DNA from: a bacterium
Lineage (GTDB): Bacteria > Elusimicrobiota > Elusimicrobia > UBA1565 > UBA9628
DNA: 29,488 nt
Direction of reading: 5' to 3'
Assembly: GCA_021796015.1 (NCBI GenBank)
Contig: JAJYOT010000020.1
Location: 1-29,488, forward strand
Under the pieces are notes generated by a model. That model saw nothing but the letters and a program-made list of their open reading frames with translations, had not been told where the DNA came from and made no database searches. Of the stretch, positions 1 through 7,260 are shown piece after piece; within the stretch, counting starts at the first letter, position 1, and every line of letters starts with the position of its first letter. The position numbers and the translations under genes were made by a program.

Positions 1-223
1 GAAAGAGGCGGAGATGTTTTTCTATCTTGAACTTTCCAGCCAAAAAGCGCGCCAGAAGGGGAAGCGCTTTCATCTTTGGCATCATCTGATTTTACCCTGG
101 GAAATTTTTTCTCGTCTTTTTCTTAAATTGGGAATTTTAGACGGAAATGCCGGAATTGTTTGGGCGACATTGTCGTCCTTTCACCATTGGCTTAAATATG
201 TCAAACTCAAGGAAGGAGAATAA
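1..223 (+). CDS. C-terminal end of a GT2-type LPS core glycosyltransferase (5' truncated by window)
   Basis: The reading frame is open from the left edge (codons start at base 2), so the ATG at 14 is probably internal. The visible tail of about 73 residues is basic and aromatic and carries LGILDGNAGIVWA followed by LKYVKLKEGE. This resembles the C-terminus of WaaE/KdtX-like family 2 glycosyltransferases, whose ends typically read like LDGxAGxxxAxLxxxxxxLKYxKL. Those enzymes add a sugar to the inner core of LPS at the cytoplasmic face of the inner membrane. The catalytic GT-A domain lies outside the window, so the call rests on the tail and on the downstream LPS genes. A different GT2 specificity cannot be excluded. 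Confidence 0.6.
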   Translation, partial: KEAEMFFYLELSSQKARQKGKRFHLWHHLILPWEIFSRLFLKLGILDGNAGIVWATLSSFHHWLKYVKLKEGE

Positions 224-264
224 TCTATGCCTTTTCCAATGACCTTTAAGGGAGGAGCGGGGCT

Positions 265-1077
265 ATGATCGCGGGGCTTATCGGAATTGGAATGGGCGCG
301 GCCACGGGGCTCAGCGCCCGCTGGAATTGGTGGCGCCCCAAGGCCCAGGGCGTTCCGGTCCTGATGTATCACAAAATCGGCATTCCCCCAAACGGCTCCA
401 AGCTTAAAAAGTTGTGGGTCAGCCCGGAGCAATTTCGCCGGCAATTGGCCTATTTAAGAGCTCACCAATACACGCCGATTCTTTTTTCGGAAATAAAGAA
501 ATTCGAAGGGCAAGAAAAAGGGCTGCCCCCAAAGCCGGTTTTCATTACTTTTGACGATGGTTACGCCAATAACTACGAAGAAGCCTTCCCGATTCTGAAA
601 GACTTCGGAATGAAGGGGAATATTTTCCTCGTTTTCGAGACGATCGGAAAAGACAACGTCTGGCACGAACCGGACACGGAAATTCGCATTCCCATGCTGA
701 CGAAAGAGCAAATTCTGGAAATGCAGGATTCAGGGCTGGTCGAATTCGGCTCTCACACCATGCGCCACCGCAATCTCGACCGGGCTCCCATGCCCGACAT
801 CGCCTGGGAACTCAGCGAAAGCAAGAAGCGCCTCGAAGAATTTCTAGGAAGAGCCGTCGAAGCCTTCGCCTATCCCTACGGTGCGGGAGCCTTTAACCCC
901 AAGGTGAGGCAAGCCGCTTTAGAGGCGGGGTATCTCTATGATTTCAGCGTCAAGCAAGGGTTGAGCCCCTTGCCGTGGAAACAAGCGCCTTCCCCCATCC
1001 GCCGCCTTTTTATCCGCGGGGATGATTTCATGCTTGATTTTCACCTCAACATGACGCGCGGAAGAGCCCGCCTATAA
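265..1077 (+). CDS. Polysaccharide deacetylase (NodB/CE4 family)
   Basis: This 270-residue protein has the NodB-homology fold motifs in order: VLMYHKI (32-38), ITFDDGY with the Asp pair (97-98), SHTMRH with metal-ligand histidines 164 and 168, and the YPYG strand (203-206). Family members are metal-dependent enzymes that remove acetyl groups from N-acetylated or O-acetylated sugars. The hydrophobic N-terminus (residues 1-16) could be a membrane anchor or uncleaved signal. The start at 265 is backed by a GGAGG about 10 bases upstream. A 13-codon reading frame (ATG at 227) ends in TGA overlapping this ATG, so translation may be coupled. It lies between two glycosyltransferase genes and before lpxK, which suggests modification of an LPS or surface sugar. 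The exact substrate cannot be read from the sequence. Confidence 0.88.
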   Translation: MIAGLIGIGMGAATGLSARWNWWRPKAQGVPVLMYHKIGIPPNGSKLKKLWVSPEQFRRQLAYLRAHQYTPILFSEIKKFEGQEKGLPPKPVFITFDDGYANNYEEAFPILKDFGMKGNIFLVFETIGKDNVWHEPDTEIRIPMLTKEQILEMQDSGLVEFGSHTMRHRNLDRAPMPDIAWELSESKKRLEEFLGRAVEAFAYPYGAGAFNPKVRQAALEAGYLYDFSVKQGLSPLPWKQAPSPIRRLFIRGDDFMLDFHLNMTRGRARL

Positions 1078-1078
1078 T

Positions 1079-2077
1079 TTGAAAATCCTCGTCATTCAGC
1101 TTTACCGAATTGGAGACGCGCTTTTGACTCTTCCCGCTGTTAAAGAGCTAAAAAAGAATTTCCCCGAAGCGACCGTTGATTTTCTCGCGGAGAACCCGGC
1201 CGCCGAAATTCTTCGAGGGCACCCCGCCATTGACCGTCTCATACTTTATGATAAGAAAAGAGCCTGGACTTTAATCAAAGAAGTGCGCGCCCAAAAGTAT
1301 GACTGGGTCATTGATTTTTTAGGAACCCCCAGAACCGCCGTTTTAACGGCTTTAAGCGGAGCCAAGGTCCGGGCCGGTCTTTCTCGCGTTTTTCACCGCT
1401 GGGCCTACAACTATCCGTTGCCGGACCTTCAAACCCCGTTCTATGCCGCAGAAGAAAAAATTCGTTTGCTTAAGCCCTTGGGCGTCCAATTTCACGGAGA
1501 TTTAAAAGCGGAAATTAAAATTCCAGAAGAGTCTCGCACCCAAGCCCAAAACTTCTTCTCCCGTCATCCCTTCCCAAGGCCCAGAATTATTTTATCTCCC
1601 GTCTCCCGCCGACATTTTAATCGTTGGCCGCTGAACCACTACGCCGCCTTGGCCGACCGACTGATTTTGGAACTGAAAGCCTCCATCTTAATTCCCTGGG
1701 GTCCGGGAGAAAAAGAAGCCGCCGAAGGCGTCGCAACTTTAATGCGGGAAAAGCCCCTCCTCGGGCCCCCGACGAAAAGCCTTATGGATTTAGCCGCGCT
1801 CATGGAAGGAGCGAATCTTTTCATTGGAAACGATAACGGCGTCAAGCATATCGCGGCCTCTCTCGGTCTAGCCACTCTCACCATCTACGGCCCGCATTCG
1901 CCGACGAGTTGGACTTTCCCCGATCCCACCCGGCATCGATTTATCCAGAAATCTTGTCCCTGCCGCGAGGAATCAAAAAATGAGCACCTCTGCCGGGACG
2001 TGTCTTGCCTCCGTTCTATTTCTTCCGACGAGGTTTTTGAACGCGCCAAAGATTTCCTGAAAAATCTCGTACAATAA
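1079..2077 (+). CDS. Glycosyltransferase family 9 (heptosyltransferase-like)
   Basis: This 332-residue protein has the GT-B architecture of ADP-heptose:LPS heptosyltransferases. The N-terminal half starts with the ILVIQLYRIGDALLTLPA signature (residues 3-20). The C-terminal half carries GNDNGVKHIAASLG (250-263), equivalent to the nucleotide-sugar-binding SNDTGPMHLAAALG loop, followed by IYGPHSP. Four cysteines near the end (293, 295, 305, 310) match the C-x-C...C-x4-C tail seen in many distant GT9 proteins. The start is TTG at 1079, one base after the deacetylase stop. The gene is 7 bases upstream of lpxK. The likely role is inner-core LPS assembly in the cytoplasm; the sugar donor is inferred from family only. 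Confidence 0.88.
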   Translation: MKILVIQLYRIGDALLTLPAVKELKKNFPEATVDFLAENPAAEILRGHPAIDRLILYDKKRAWTLIKEVRAQKYDWVIDFLGTPRTAVLTALSGAKVRAGLSRVFHRWAYNYPLPDLQTPFYAAEEKIRLLKPLGVQFHGDLKAEIKIPEESRTQAQNFFSRHPFPRPRIILSPVSRRHFNRWPLNHYAALADRLILELKASILIPWGPGEKEAAEGVATLMREKPLLGPPTKSLMDLAALMEGANLFIGNDNGVKHIAASLGLATLTIYGPHSPTSWTFPDPTRHRFIQKSCPCREESKNEHLCRDVSCLRSISSDEVFERAKDFLKNLVQ

Positions 2078-2084
2078 CCAAGAG

Positions 2085-3224
2085 ATGATTAAGACTGAAA
2101 AAGTAACGAGCCCCGCCATGGATGAGGCAAACGCGCATCGAATCGCCGCGGGAAGCTGGGAAGAACGCCGCGAAAAAATCAGAAAAAGCCCGTTGGGGCC
2201 CGCGTTCTTAAGCACCTTGAGTCTGGGTTTTTGGTTCGGGCTCTTAATCCGAAAAATACTTTATCAGCTCAGAATTAAAAAATCCATACGCCTTCCCGCG
2301 AGAGTCATCTCCATTGGAAATCTCAGCGTCGGGGGAACCGGAAAAACTCCGGCGACCATCCTGGCCGCAGAAACCCTCCATCTTCAGGGAAAATCGCTGG
2401 CCATACTCAGTCGCGGATACAATCGTCTGAGAGTTCCCTCCGAGGTCGTCACCCTTCTTGACGACAACCCGCCCCATTGGGAAGAATGCGGGGATGAACC
2501 CTGGATGATGCACCAAGCCCTCTTTGGCCTTAACATTCCCATTCTCGTTTCTAAAAATCGCGTCAAGGCCGGGCAAGAAGCGATTACCTTTTATCACTCG
2601 AAAGCCCTGATTTTAGATGACGGTCTTCAACATTGGAAGATCAAAAGAGACCTTGATATCGTTTTAGTGAACGCCGCCGCGCCTTTTACCGAGGACCATC
2701 TTCTTCCTGCGGGAAATCTCCGGGAACCCGCCTCCGCTCTGAAAAGAGCGCAACTCATCGTCCTCACCCACGCCGATCTGATTTCAAAGGAAAACTTAAA
2801 AGCCCTCCGGGAAAAAACCCAGAGCATAAGCCCGCGCGCGAAAATTCTGGAAGCCGTCCATGTTCCAGACTTCCTACTCGATCTTAAAAGTCAAAGAAAG
2901 CTCGACGTTTCGCTTTTGGAAGGGCGTCGCATCGTCACCCTTTCCGGTATCGCTTATCCTCAACTATTTGAAAATCAGCTTATGGATTTGGGAGCCAAGA
3001 TTGAACAGCGCTGGAGATACCCCGATCACCACCCGTATCAAGCCGAGGAACTCAAAGCTCTTGAGACCATGCGCTCAGGCCGCGCCCTCATTACCACTCT
3101 TAAAGACGCTACCCGCCTGCCGGCCGGATGGAAGGAAACTTGTTCCGGGGAATTCTACGCTCTTGCGATTAAACTCAAAATTACCCAAGGGCAAGAAATC
3201 TGGGAGAAAGCGCTTCTGGGATGA
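2085..3224 (+). CDS. lpxK: Tetraacyldisaccharide 4'-kinase
   Basis: LpxK phosphorylates the 4' position of the lipid A disaccharide precursor, the sixth step of the Raetz pathway, at the inner membrane. The diagnostic atypical P-loop GNLSVGGTGKTP is at 78-89, followed by LSRGYNR (109-115), GDEPWMM and LILDDGLQHWKI (176-187). A single membrane segment (about 42-60) precedes the kinase core, as in the family. The protein is 379 residues, longer than the roughly 330 of E. coli LpxK, because of an N-terminal extension of about 30 charged residues. A second ATG at 2118 would shorten this. The stop overlaps the next start (ATGA at 3221), and the gene lies in an LPS operon. This is the strongest evidence in the window for a lipid A-containing outer membrane. 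Confidence 0.95.
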   Translation: MIKTEKVTSPAMDEANAHRIAAGSWEERREKIRKSPLGPAFLSTLSLGFWFGLLIRKILYQLRIKKSIRLPARVISIGNLSVGGTGKTPATILAAETLHLQGKSLAILSRGYNRLRVPSEVVTLLDDNPPHWEECGDEPWMMHQALFGLNIPILVSKNRVKAGQEAITFYHSKALILDDGLQHWKIKRDLDIVLVNAAAPFTEDHLLPAGNLREPASALKRAQLIVLTHADLISKENLKALREKTQSISPRAKILEAVHVPDFLLDLKSQRKLDVSLLEGRRIVTLSGIAYPQLFENQLMDLGAKIEQRWRYPDHHPYQAEELKALETMRSGRALITTLKDATRLPAGWKETCSGEFYALAIKLKITQGQEIWEKALLG

Positions 3225-4090
3225 AAAACTTTTGGAGACTTGATTCAATGCAAAAATGGGCTTTTCTTTTACTCTTTATTCCGCTCTCTTCTTCGGCATC
3301 CGGGCTTGAGACTCCTCTCATCTCGTCTTCAACCCTATCTGATATTCACAAATTACAGAAAAACGAGTTATCTCCTTCGACAGCGCCCTTGGCCGCTCTG
3401 AGCGTTTTCCCGGAAAATCTAAAATTTGAAATCTCCTGGGGCCCGGTCAATGTGGGAGAGGCGTCTTTGGAAGTAGCCCAAAAAGTTTCTTTTGACGGAA
3501 GACCGGCTTATCATATCGTCAGCCAGGCCAAGTCTAATTCTTTTTGCGATGTTTTCTACAGAGTCCGCGACCTGAATGAATCTTGGATGGACGCCGTCAA
3601 TCTTTCTTCTCTTGGATACTCCAAAAATTTAAGAGAAGGCCATTTCTTTAGGGACGAATGGGTCTTTTTCAATCACGACACTCATTCTTTCCTGGCTAAA
3701 ACCGGCTCAAAAAGCGGGAGCGTGGTCTATTCGACAGGGCCCATCATCACCCATATCGAAGATATTCTCTCAAGCCTATATTATCTCCGCTCGCAGACGC
3801 TCACCCCCGGTAAAAACATTTTCGTCAACGTCAATACCAAAAAAAACTGGCCGCTCTTGGTTCGAGTGATTCGCAAGGAAAAAATCACCGTCCCGGCGGG
3901 AACCTTCGACACGATTTTAGTCGAACCCCTGGTGCGCAAGCACGGAATTTTCGTCCAAAAAGGCCGCAAGCTCCAGGTTTGGCTGACCGATGACGCGAAA
4001 AAGATTCCCGTCCAAATGCAAGTAGACATTCTCTTTGGGCATGTCAACGCCGTTCTCGTCTCCGGGGTTAAGGGCTTTTTGGGCCTTTAA
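3221..4090 (+). CDS. DUF3108-like secreted/periplasmic protein
   Basis: This 289-residue protein is translationally coupled to lpxK by a 4-base overlap. An N-terminal signal peptide is visible (hydrophobic run WAFLLLFIPLSSSASG); a second in-frame ATG at 3248 would place the start right before it. The body begins FEISWGPVNVGEASLEV and continues with AYHIVSQAKSN, which resembles the start of DUF3108 domains: a beta-rich fold near LolA/VioE-like lipoprotein or lipid carriers. The C-terminal half has repeated beta-strand patterns (RVIRKEKITVPAGTFDT, LQVWLTDDAKKIPVQM). The function of DUF3108 is not established. Its place at the end of an LPS operon suggests an envelope role. Family assignment is by pattern recognition. 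Confidence 0.75.
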   Translation: MKNFWRLDSMQKWAFLLLFIPLSSSASGLETPLISSSTLSDIHKLQKNELSPSTAPLAALSVFPENLKFEISWGPVNVGEASLEVAQKVSFDGRPAYHIVSQAKSNSFCDVFYRVRDLNESWMDAVNLSSLGYSKNLREGHFFRDEWVFFNHDTHSFLAKTGSKSGSVVYSTGPIITHIEDILSSLYYLRSQTLTPGKNIFVNVNTKKNWPLLVRVIRKEKITVPAGTFDTILVEPLVRKHGIFVQKGRKLQVWLTDDAKKIPVQMQVDILFGHVNAVLVSGVKGFLGL

Positions 4091-4111
4091 AAAGGGACGG
4101 TCCCTTTTTAA
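4087..4111 (+). terminator. Perfect inverted repeat, probable terminator after the LPS operon
   Basis: Two 12-base arms (TTAAAAAGGGAC and its exact complement) flank a single central G at 4099. As RNA this folds into a stem of about 11 pairs closed by a CGG loop, with a run of five T on the descending arm. It overlaps the stop codon of the DUF3108-like gene. The A-run upstream and T-run downstream make it look like a bidirectional intrinsic terminator. It could also be a copy of a dispersed palindromic element, but I saw no second copy in the window. Confidence 0.65.
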
Positions 4112-4160
4112 TTCGTCAATTATTTCTTAACATCAACCCTCTATCCTTTTGTGCATCCAG

Positions 4161-5537
4161 ATGAATTTACAAAGGCGTGGAGCTTTTAGCCGCATTACCC
4201 TTTTATTGTTTATTCTTTCTTTGTTTCCGCGAAGCTCATGGGCCGACAATCTTTTTAACTTTCGCCCTGGCGCCGCGGGCATGGGAATGGGCATGGCTTA
4301 TTCTTCCATCGCCTCCGGCCCCGACGGACTTTTTTACAATCCGGCGGGCACCGCCAACACCCCTTACACCCAAACCGGCGGCACCATGGGACGGCTTGAT
4401 TCTCCCAACGGACCCATGTCTTACGACGCTTTAAGTTACGTTCGGCCCTATGACCCTAAAAATACCGCGACCGTTGGAGCGGCCTATCTGGGAGAGCAAC
4501 AAACCGGCGGCCCGGGGCAAAACACGCTTCTCCTCAACTACGCTCAAGACTGGTCTCCGCAAGGAATTCCCCTCACCAATCCGCTTCAAGTGGGGGCTAA
4601 TGCCCAGTTTATCAATGACAGCAAAAGCCCGCATTCCGCCGGGACCTTCGGGCTGGGCCTAGACGCCGGAATCATCGCGCGCTCAAATTCCGGAATCAGA
4701 ACGTCTCTGACGGTCATGAACCTAACAACCGAATCCAATATCCCCGCGGCCCTTGATCTGGGTTCGTCTTACGTCTGGCACAAATGGATCACCATTGCCG
4801 GAGATATTTATCAGCAACAGCACCTGCTTGAATTTTATCCCGGCCTTGAAGCGTCATTTGATGAAGGTCTTCTTAAACTCCGAACCGGAAAGGGATTTCA
4901 ACTGGACGGAATTCCCGCATGGGCCGCCGGTTTTGGAATAGATTTGTCTCCAGTCACCTTGGATGTCGCCTGGGACTTTCCGACTTCTTCCATCAATCGC
5001 CAGGGCGGAGGCTATGAAGTCAGTTTTAACTATTATTTTGGGGCCCCGTCTTTCTGGAGTAAATTCGTGGGAAACGCGGCAGCGGAAGCGGAATCTCTCA
5101 AAGAAGAAATTCAATCCTTGGGCGAGAAAGAATCTCAAACCCAAACCTCCCTTAAGACCGTTCAGACCGGGAAAGACATCACCCAAGGCGAACTGAATGT
5201 TCTTGAATCCCGCGTGAAAGATCTGCAAAACGAGTATCAAACCCTTCAAAGGAAAAATGACGATCTCCATTACCAAATCAAAAAAGCCGAGTTAAAGAAC
5301 CGACTGCTTAACGCCCCTCCAACACAGCCCCAGAAAATTCCCAAACCCAAGGCCGCGCCCAAAGCTCTTTGGCCTCAAAAATGCGTGATTCACGCCGGAG
5401 ACACCCTCCGTTCTCTCGCAAAAAAATACTATCACAATCCCGATGACTGGGAAGTAATTTATGACGCCAATCAAGATAAAATAGAGCGTGGAATTCCCCA
5501 AGAAGGCAGCGTTTTCACCATTCCGCCTCCGCCCTGA
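4161..5537 (+). CDS. Outer-membrane PorV/FadL-like barrel fused to coiled coil and LysM domain
   Basis: From ATG 4161 the product is 458 residues; an in-frame TTG at 4149 is possible. There is no strong ribosome binding site. Order of parts: signal peptide (about 1-28, ending SSWA); a region with GAAGMGMGMAYSS and DGLFYNPAG, the N-terminal pattern of PorV/UPF0164-type outer-membrane barrels; amphipathic beta strands to about residue 296, ending in aromatic-rich NYYFGAPSFW; a charged heptad-like coiled coil (about 304-384); a Pro/Lys linker; and a C-terminal LysM domain (about 409-456) containing HAGDTLRSLAKKYY and IYDANQDKI. LysM domains bind peptidoglycan. The inferred arrangement is a barrel in the outer membrane with a periplasmic arm holding the cell wall. 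It is followed after 8 bases by the propeller protein. Confidence 0.8.
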   Translation: MNLQRRGAFSRITLLLFILSLFPRSSWADNLFNFRPGAAGMGMGMAYSSIASGPDGLFYNPAGTANTPYTQTGGTMGRLDSPNGPMSYDALSYVRPYDPKNTATVGAAYLGEQQTGGPGQNTLLLNYAQDWSPQGIPLTNPLQVGANAQFINDSKSPHSAGTFGLGLDAGIIARSNSGIRTSLTVMNLTTESNIPAALDLGSSYVWHKWITIAGDIYQQQHLLEFYPGLEASFDEGLLKLRTGKGFQLDGIPAWAAGFGIDLSPVTLDVAWDFPTSSINRQGGGYEVSFNYYFGAPSFWSKFVGNAAAEAESLKEEIQSLGEKESQTQTSLKTVQTGKDITQGELNVLESRVKDLQNEYQTLQRKNDDLHYQIKKAELKNRLLNAPPTQPQKIPKPKAAPKALWPQKCVIHAGDTLRSLAKKYYHNPDDWEVIYDANQDKIERGIPQEGSVFTIPPPP

Positions 5538-5545
5538 TTAATTCC

Positions 5546-6697
5546 ATGATTTCCATCGCCCTTCTTTGCGCTTCGGAAGAAAAAAGACGCGAGATATCTC
5601 TTCTTTTGGGAGAAATTGGAATTTTAGCTTATGGAACACCCAATCTCCCAGGCCTTAAAGAAATTATTGGCTCCCAAAAGCCGCGGCTGATTTTAGCGGT
5701 TGAGGAAGACGCCTCTTTCGATGAAGTTCTACGTGAAACACTCTCGCTATTCCCCGGAAATCCAGTCATTGCCGTTCTTAAATCTCGAGACGCCAACCGC
5801 GCCGTGAAACTGATGCTTTTGGGAAGCGAAGAGGTTCTCAGCTTGCCCTTAAGCCGAGAACATTTAAGAGCGGCTCTCAATCGCGCGGGAAAACTTCCAA
5901 CGGCTTCTCTTTCCCTGATTCCCCCAGCGTCTTTGAGGGGACTTTATTTTTACGCTTTCTTTTTTCTTGCGCTTGGGGCTTTCGGCCTCACCGGATGGAT
6001 GATTCACAGACACAAGGAAACCCTTAAAGCGGAGCGCCTAGCGAGAAACAATTTCTGGGTTCTCCCTTATTTTTATCCTTCCGCCCTCGCTTTTGACGGA
6101 CATCACGCTTGGGTTGCCGATTGGTTCAGCCAATCGCTTTATGAACATATTCCAGGGTCCTGGGAAGTTAAGCGCGTTATTCATTTTCCCAATGAAATGC
6201 CCGTTTCCATCGCCGTCACCCCCAACGCCATTTGGACGGTGGACGCCTCGGGGAAAATTGTCCGCCGACTGAAAGACCTCAATTTAACTCCGGTTGAGCG
6301 TTATGACCAGGTTCCGCAAACAACCGCCATCGCCTTTGACGGGCTTTATTTGTGGACCTATAACCAAGCCACTAAAAGACTTTCCAAACGCCTGACCGAC
6401 GCGAAATTAAGCGAAGTCGCGTCTTATCCTTATCCCGGCTCCCAAGCGACCGCCCTGGTTTTCGCCCGTCATTCTCTTTGGTCCTTGGACGCCCCCAACC
6501 GGGAAATCATTCTCCATGACATCAACCACCCTGATGAGGTTATTTCCCGCACTCCGCTTCCGGAATATTCCAACGGCAAATACGTCCCGACCGGACTCGG
6601 CTTTGACGGAAAGAACTTTTGGACGGTAGGCCAAAGCCTGCCCCCGGGTTCCGCTAAAGCGATCCTATTTAAACATCAAAATCCAAAACCTGAATGA
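5546..6697 (+). CDS. Membrane protein: degenerate receiver domain, one TM segment, beta-propeller-like repeats
   Basis: I know no named family with this architecture. Residues 1-115 look like a CheY-type receiver fold (SIALLCASEEKRREISLLL, RLILAVEEDAS, NPVIAVLKSRD, EEVLSLPLSREHL). The phosphoacceptor Asp, the conserved Thr/Ser and the Lys of the KP motif are not at their usual places, so phosphotransfer is unlikely. A hydrophobic segment spans about 133-152. The rest holds five repeats of about 40 residues with the pattern A-x-x-F-D-G-x-x-x-W-x-x-D, at about 180, 221, 261, 303 and 350, which suggests an incomplete or five-bladed propeller. Topology is uncertain because both sides of the TM segment are basic. 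It lies 8 bases after the barrel-LysM gene and overlaps the PilZ-like gene by 4 bases. Confidence 0.7.
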   Translation: MISIALLCASEEKRREISLLLGEIGILAYGTPNLPGLKEIIGSQKPRLILAVEEDASFDEVLRETLSLFPGNPVIAVLKSRDANRAVKLMLLGSEEVLSLPLSREHLRAALNRAGKLPTASLSLIPPASLRGLYFYAFFFLALGAFGLTGWMIHRHKETLKAERLARNNFWVLPYFYPSALAFDGHHAWVADWFSQSLYEHIPGSWEVKRVIHFPNEMPVSIAVTPNAIWTVDASGKIVRRLKDLNLTPVERYDQVPQTTAIAFDGLYLWTYNQATKRLSKRLTDAKLSEVASYPYPGSQATALVFARHSLWSLDAPNREIILHDINHPDEVISRTPLPEYSNGKYVPTGLGFDGKNFWTVGQSLPPGSAKAILFKHQNPKPE

Positions 6698-7011
6698 AAA
6701 AAATCATTCTGCCAAGAGCCGTCCCTGTCAAATTTATCTTTCCATCAGATCCCTCCCGCGCGGAAGATTGGGGACGGTTGACCCAACTCTCTTCTCAAGG
6801 GGCTTTCGTCGCGAGTCTAAGCTCTTTTCAAGTCGGATTAAGGATTCTCGCATTTTGGGAAACGCACGGGCAGAAATTCGAAATTGAAGGCAGGGTTTTA
6901 ACAGTCCAAAAAGAAGTTTCCGGCTATTTTACTCACTCTCTCTTTTTTACCCGCTCCTCTGACCGCAAGAGGCTTTCCTCTTTCTTAATCGACTGCTTGG
7001 CCCGCAATTAG
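6694..7011 (+). CDS. PilZ-like domain protein
   Basis: This 105-residue single-domain protein starts with RAVPVKFIFPSD, has LTQLSSQGAFVAS at about 29-41 (the place of the (D/N)-x-S-x-x-G motif), then a GLRILAFWE strand and EGRVLTVQKE, a pattern typical of PilZ beta barrels. The cyclic-di-GMP-binding RxxxR at the N-terminus is not clear, and the Asp/Asn of the second motif is replaced (Q/L-S-S-Q-G). Cyclic-di-GMP binding is therefore doubtful, and it could be a non-binding PilZ used for protein contacts. The ATG overlaps the stop of the propeller gene by 4 bases, implying co-expression. No membrane segment or signal peptide is visible, so it is presumably cytoplasmic. Confidence 0.65.
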   Translation: MKKIILPRAVPVKFIFPSDPSRAEDWGRLTQLSSQGAFVASLSSFQVGLRILAFWETHGQKFEIEGRVLTVQKEVSGYFTHSLFFTRSSDRKRLSSFLIDCLARN

Positions 7012-7024
7012 GAATTTTAAGCGG

Positions 7025-7098
7025 AGGTGCGAGCGGGATTCGAACCCGCGAATAACGGTTTTGCAGACCGTCCCCTTGGACCACTTGGGTATCGCACC
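7025..7098 (-). tRNA. tRNA-Cys (GCA anticodon)
   Basis: Read on the minus strand, the 74 bases fold into a full cloverleaf. Acceptor stem: GGTGCGA with TCGCACC. D arm: CCC/GGG. Anticodon stem: ACGGT/ACCGT around loop CTGCAAA (anticodon GCA). Five-base variable region: TATTC. T arm: GCGGG-TTCGAAT-CCCGC. The discriminator is T (U73), the identity base of tRNA-Cys. CCA is not encoded. The gene is convergent with the PilZ-like gene, 13 bases away. Confidence 0.97.
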
Positions 7099-7107
7099 GT
7101 TCATCTC

Positions 7108-7113
7108 ATTATA
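7108..7113 (-). promoter_or_regulatory. -10 element of the tRNA-Cys promoter
   Basis: On the minus strand the bases read TATAAT, a perfect sigma70 -10 hexamer, ending about 9 bases before the tRNA 5' end, which is the normal spacing for a start site just upstream of a tRNA. No good -35 hexamer is seen 16-18 bases upstream. Confidence 0.6.
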
Positions 7114-7260
7114 CCTAAATGGGCAAACACCGATAGCAAACTTAGGTTTCTCAAGCGCCTATCTTTCCAAAAGACGAGGGAAAGAAACAAAATAAAAGGT
7201 TTGCTATTCGAAAATTTGCTAAGCTTTTCTGGACGAACAAGACTGCGGAATTTGCTCGCT

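Noticed and set aside
7027..7260. N-terminal extension of the membrane protein frame
   Set aside because: It runs through the antisense strand of tRNA-Cys (it reads RAGFEPANNGFADRPLGPL, the usual false translation of a tRNA). The real start is placed at 7261 or later.
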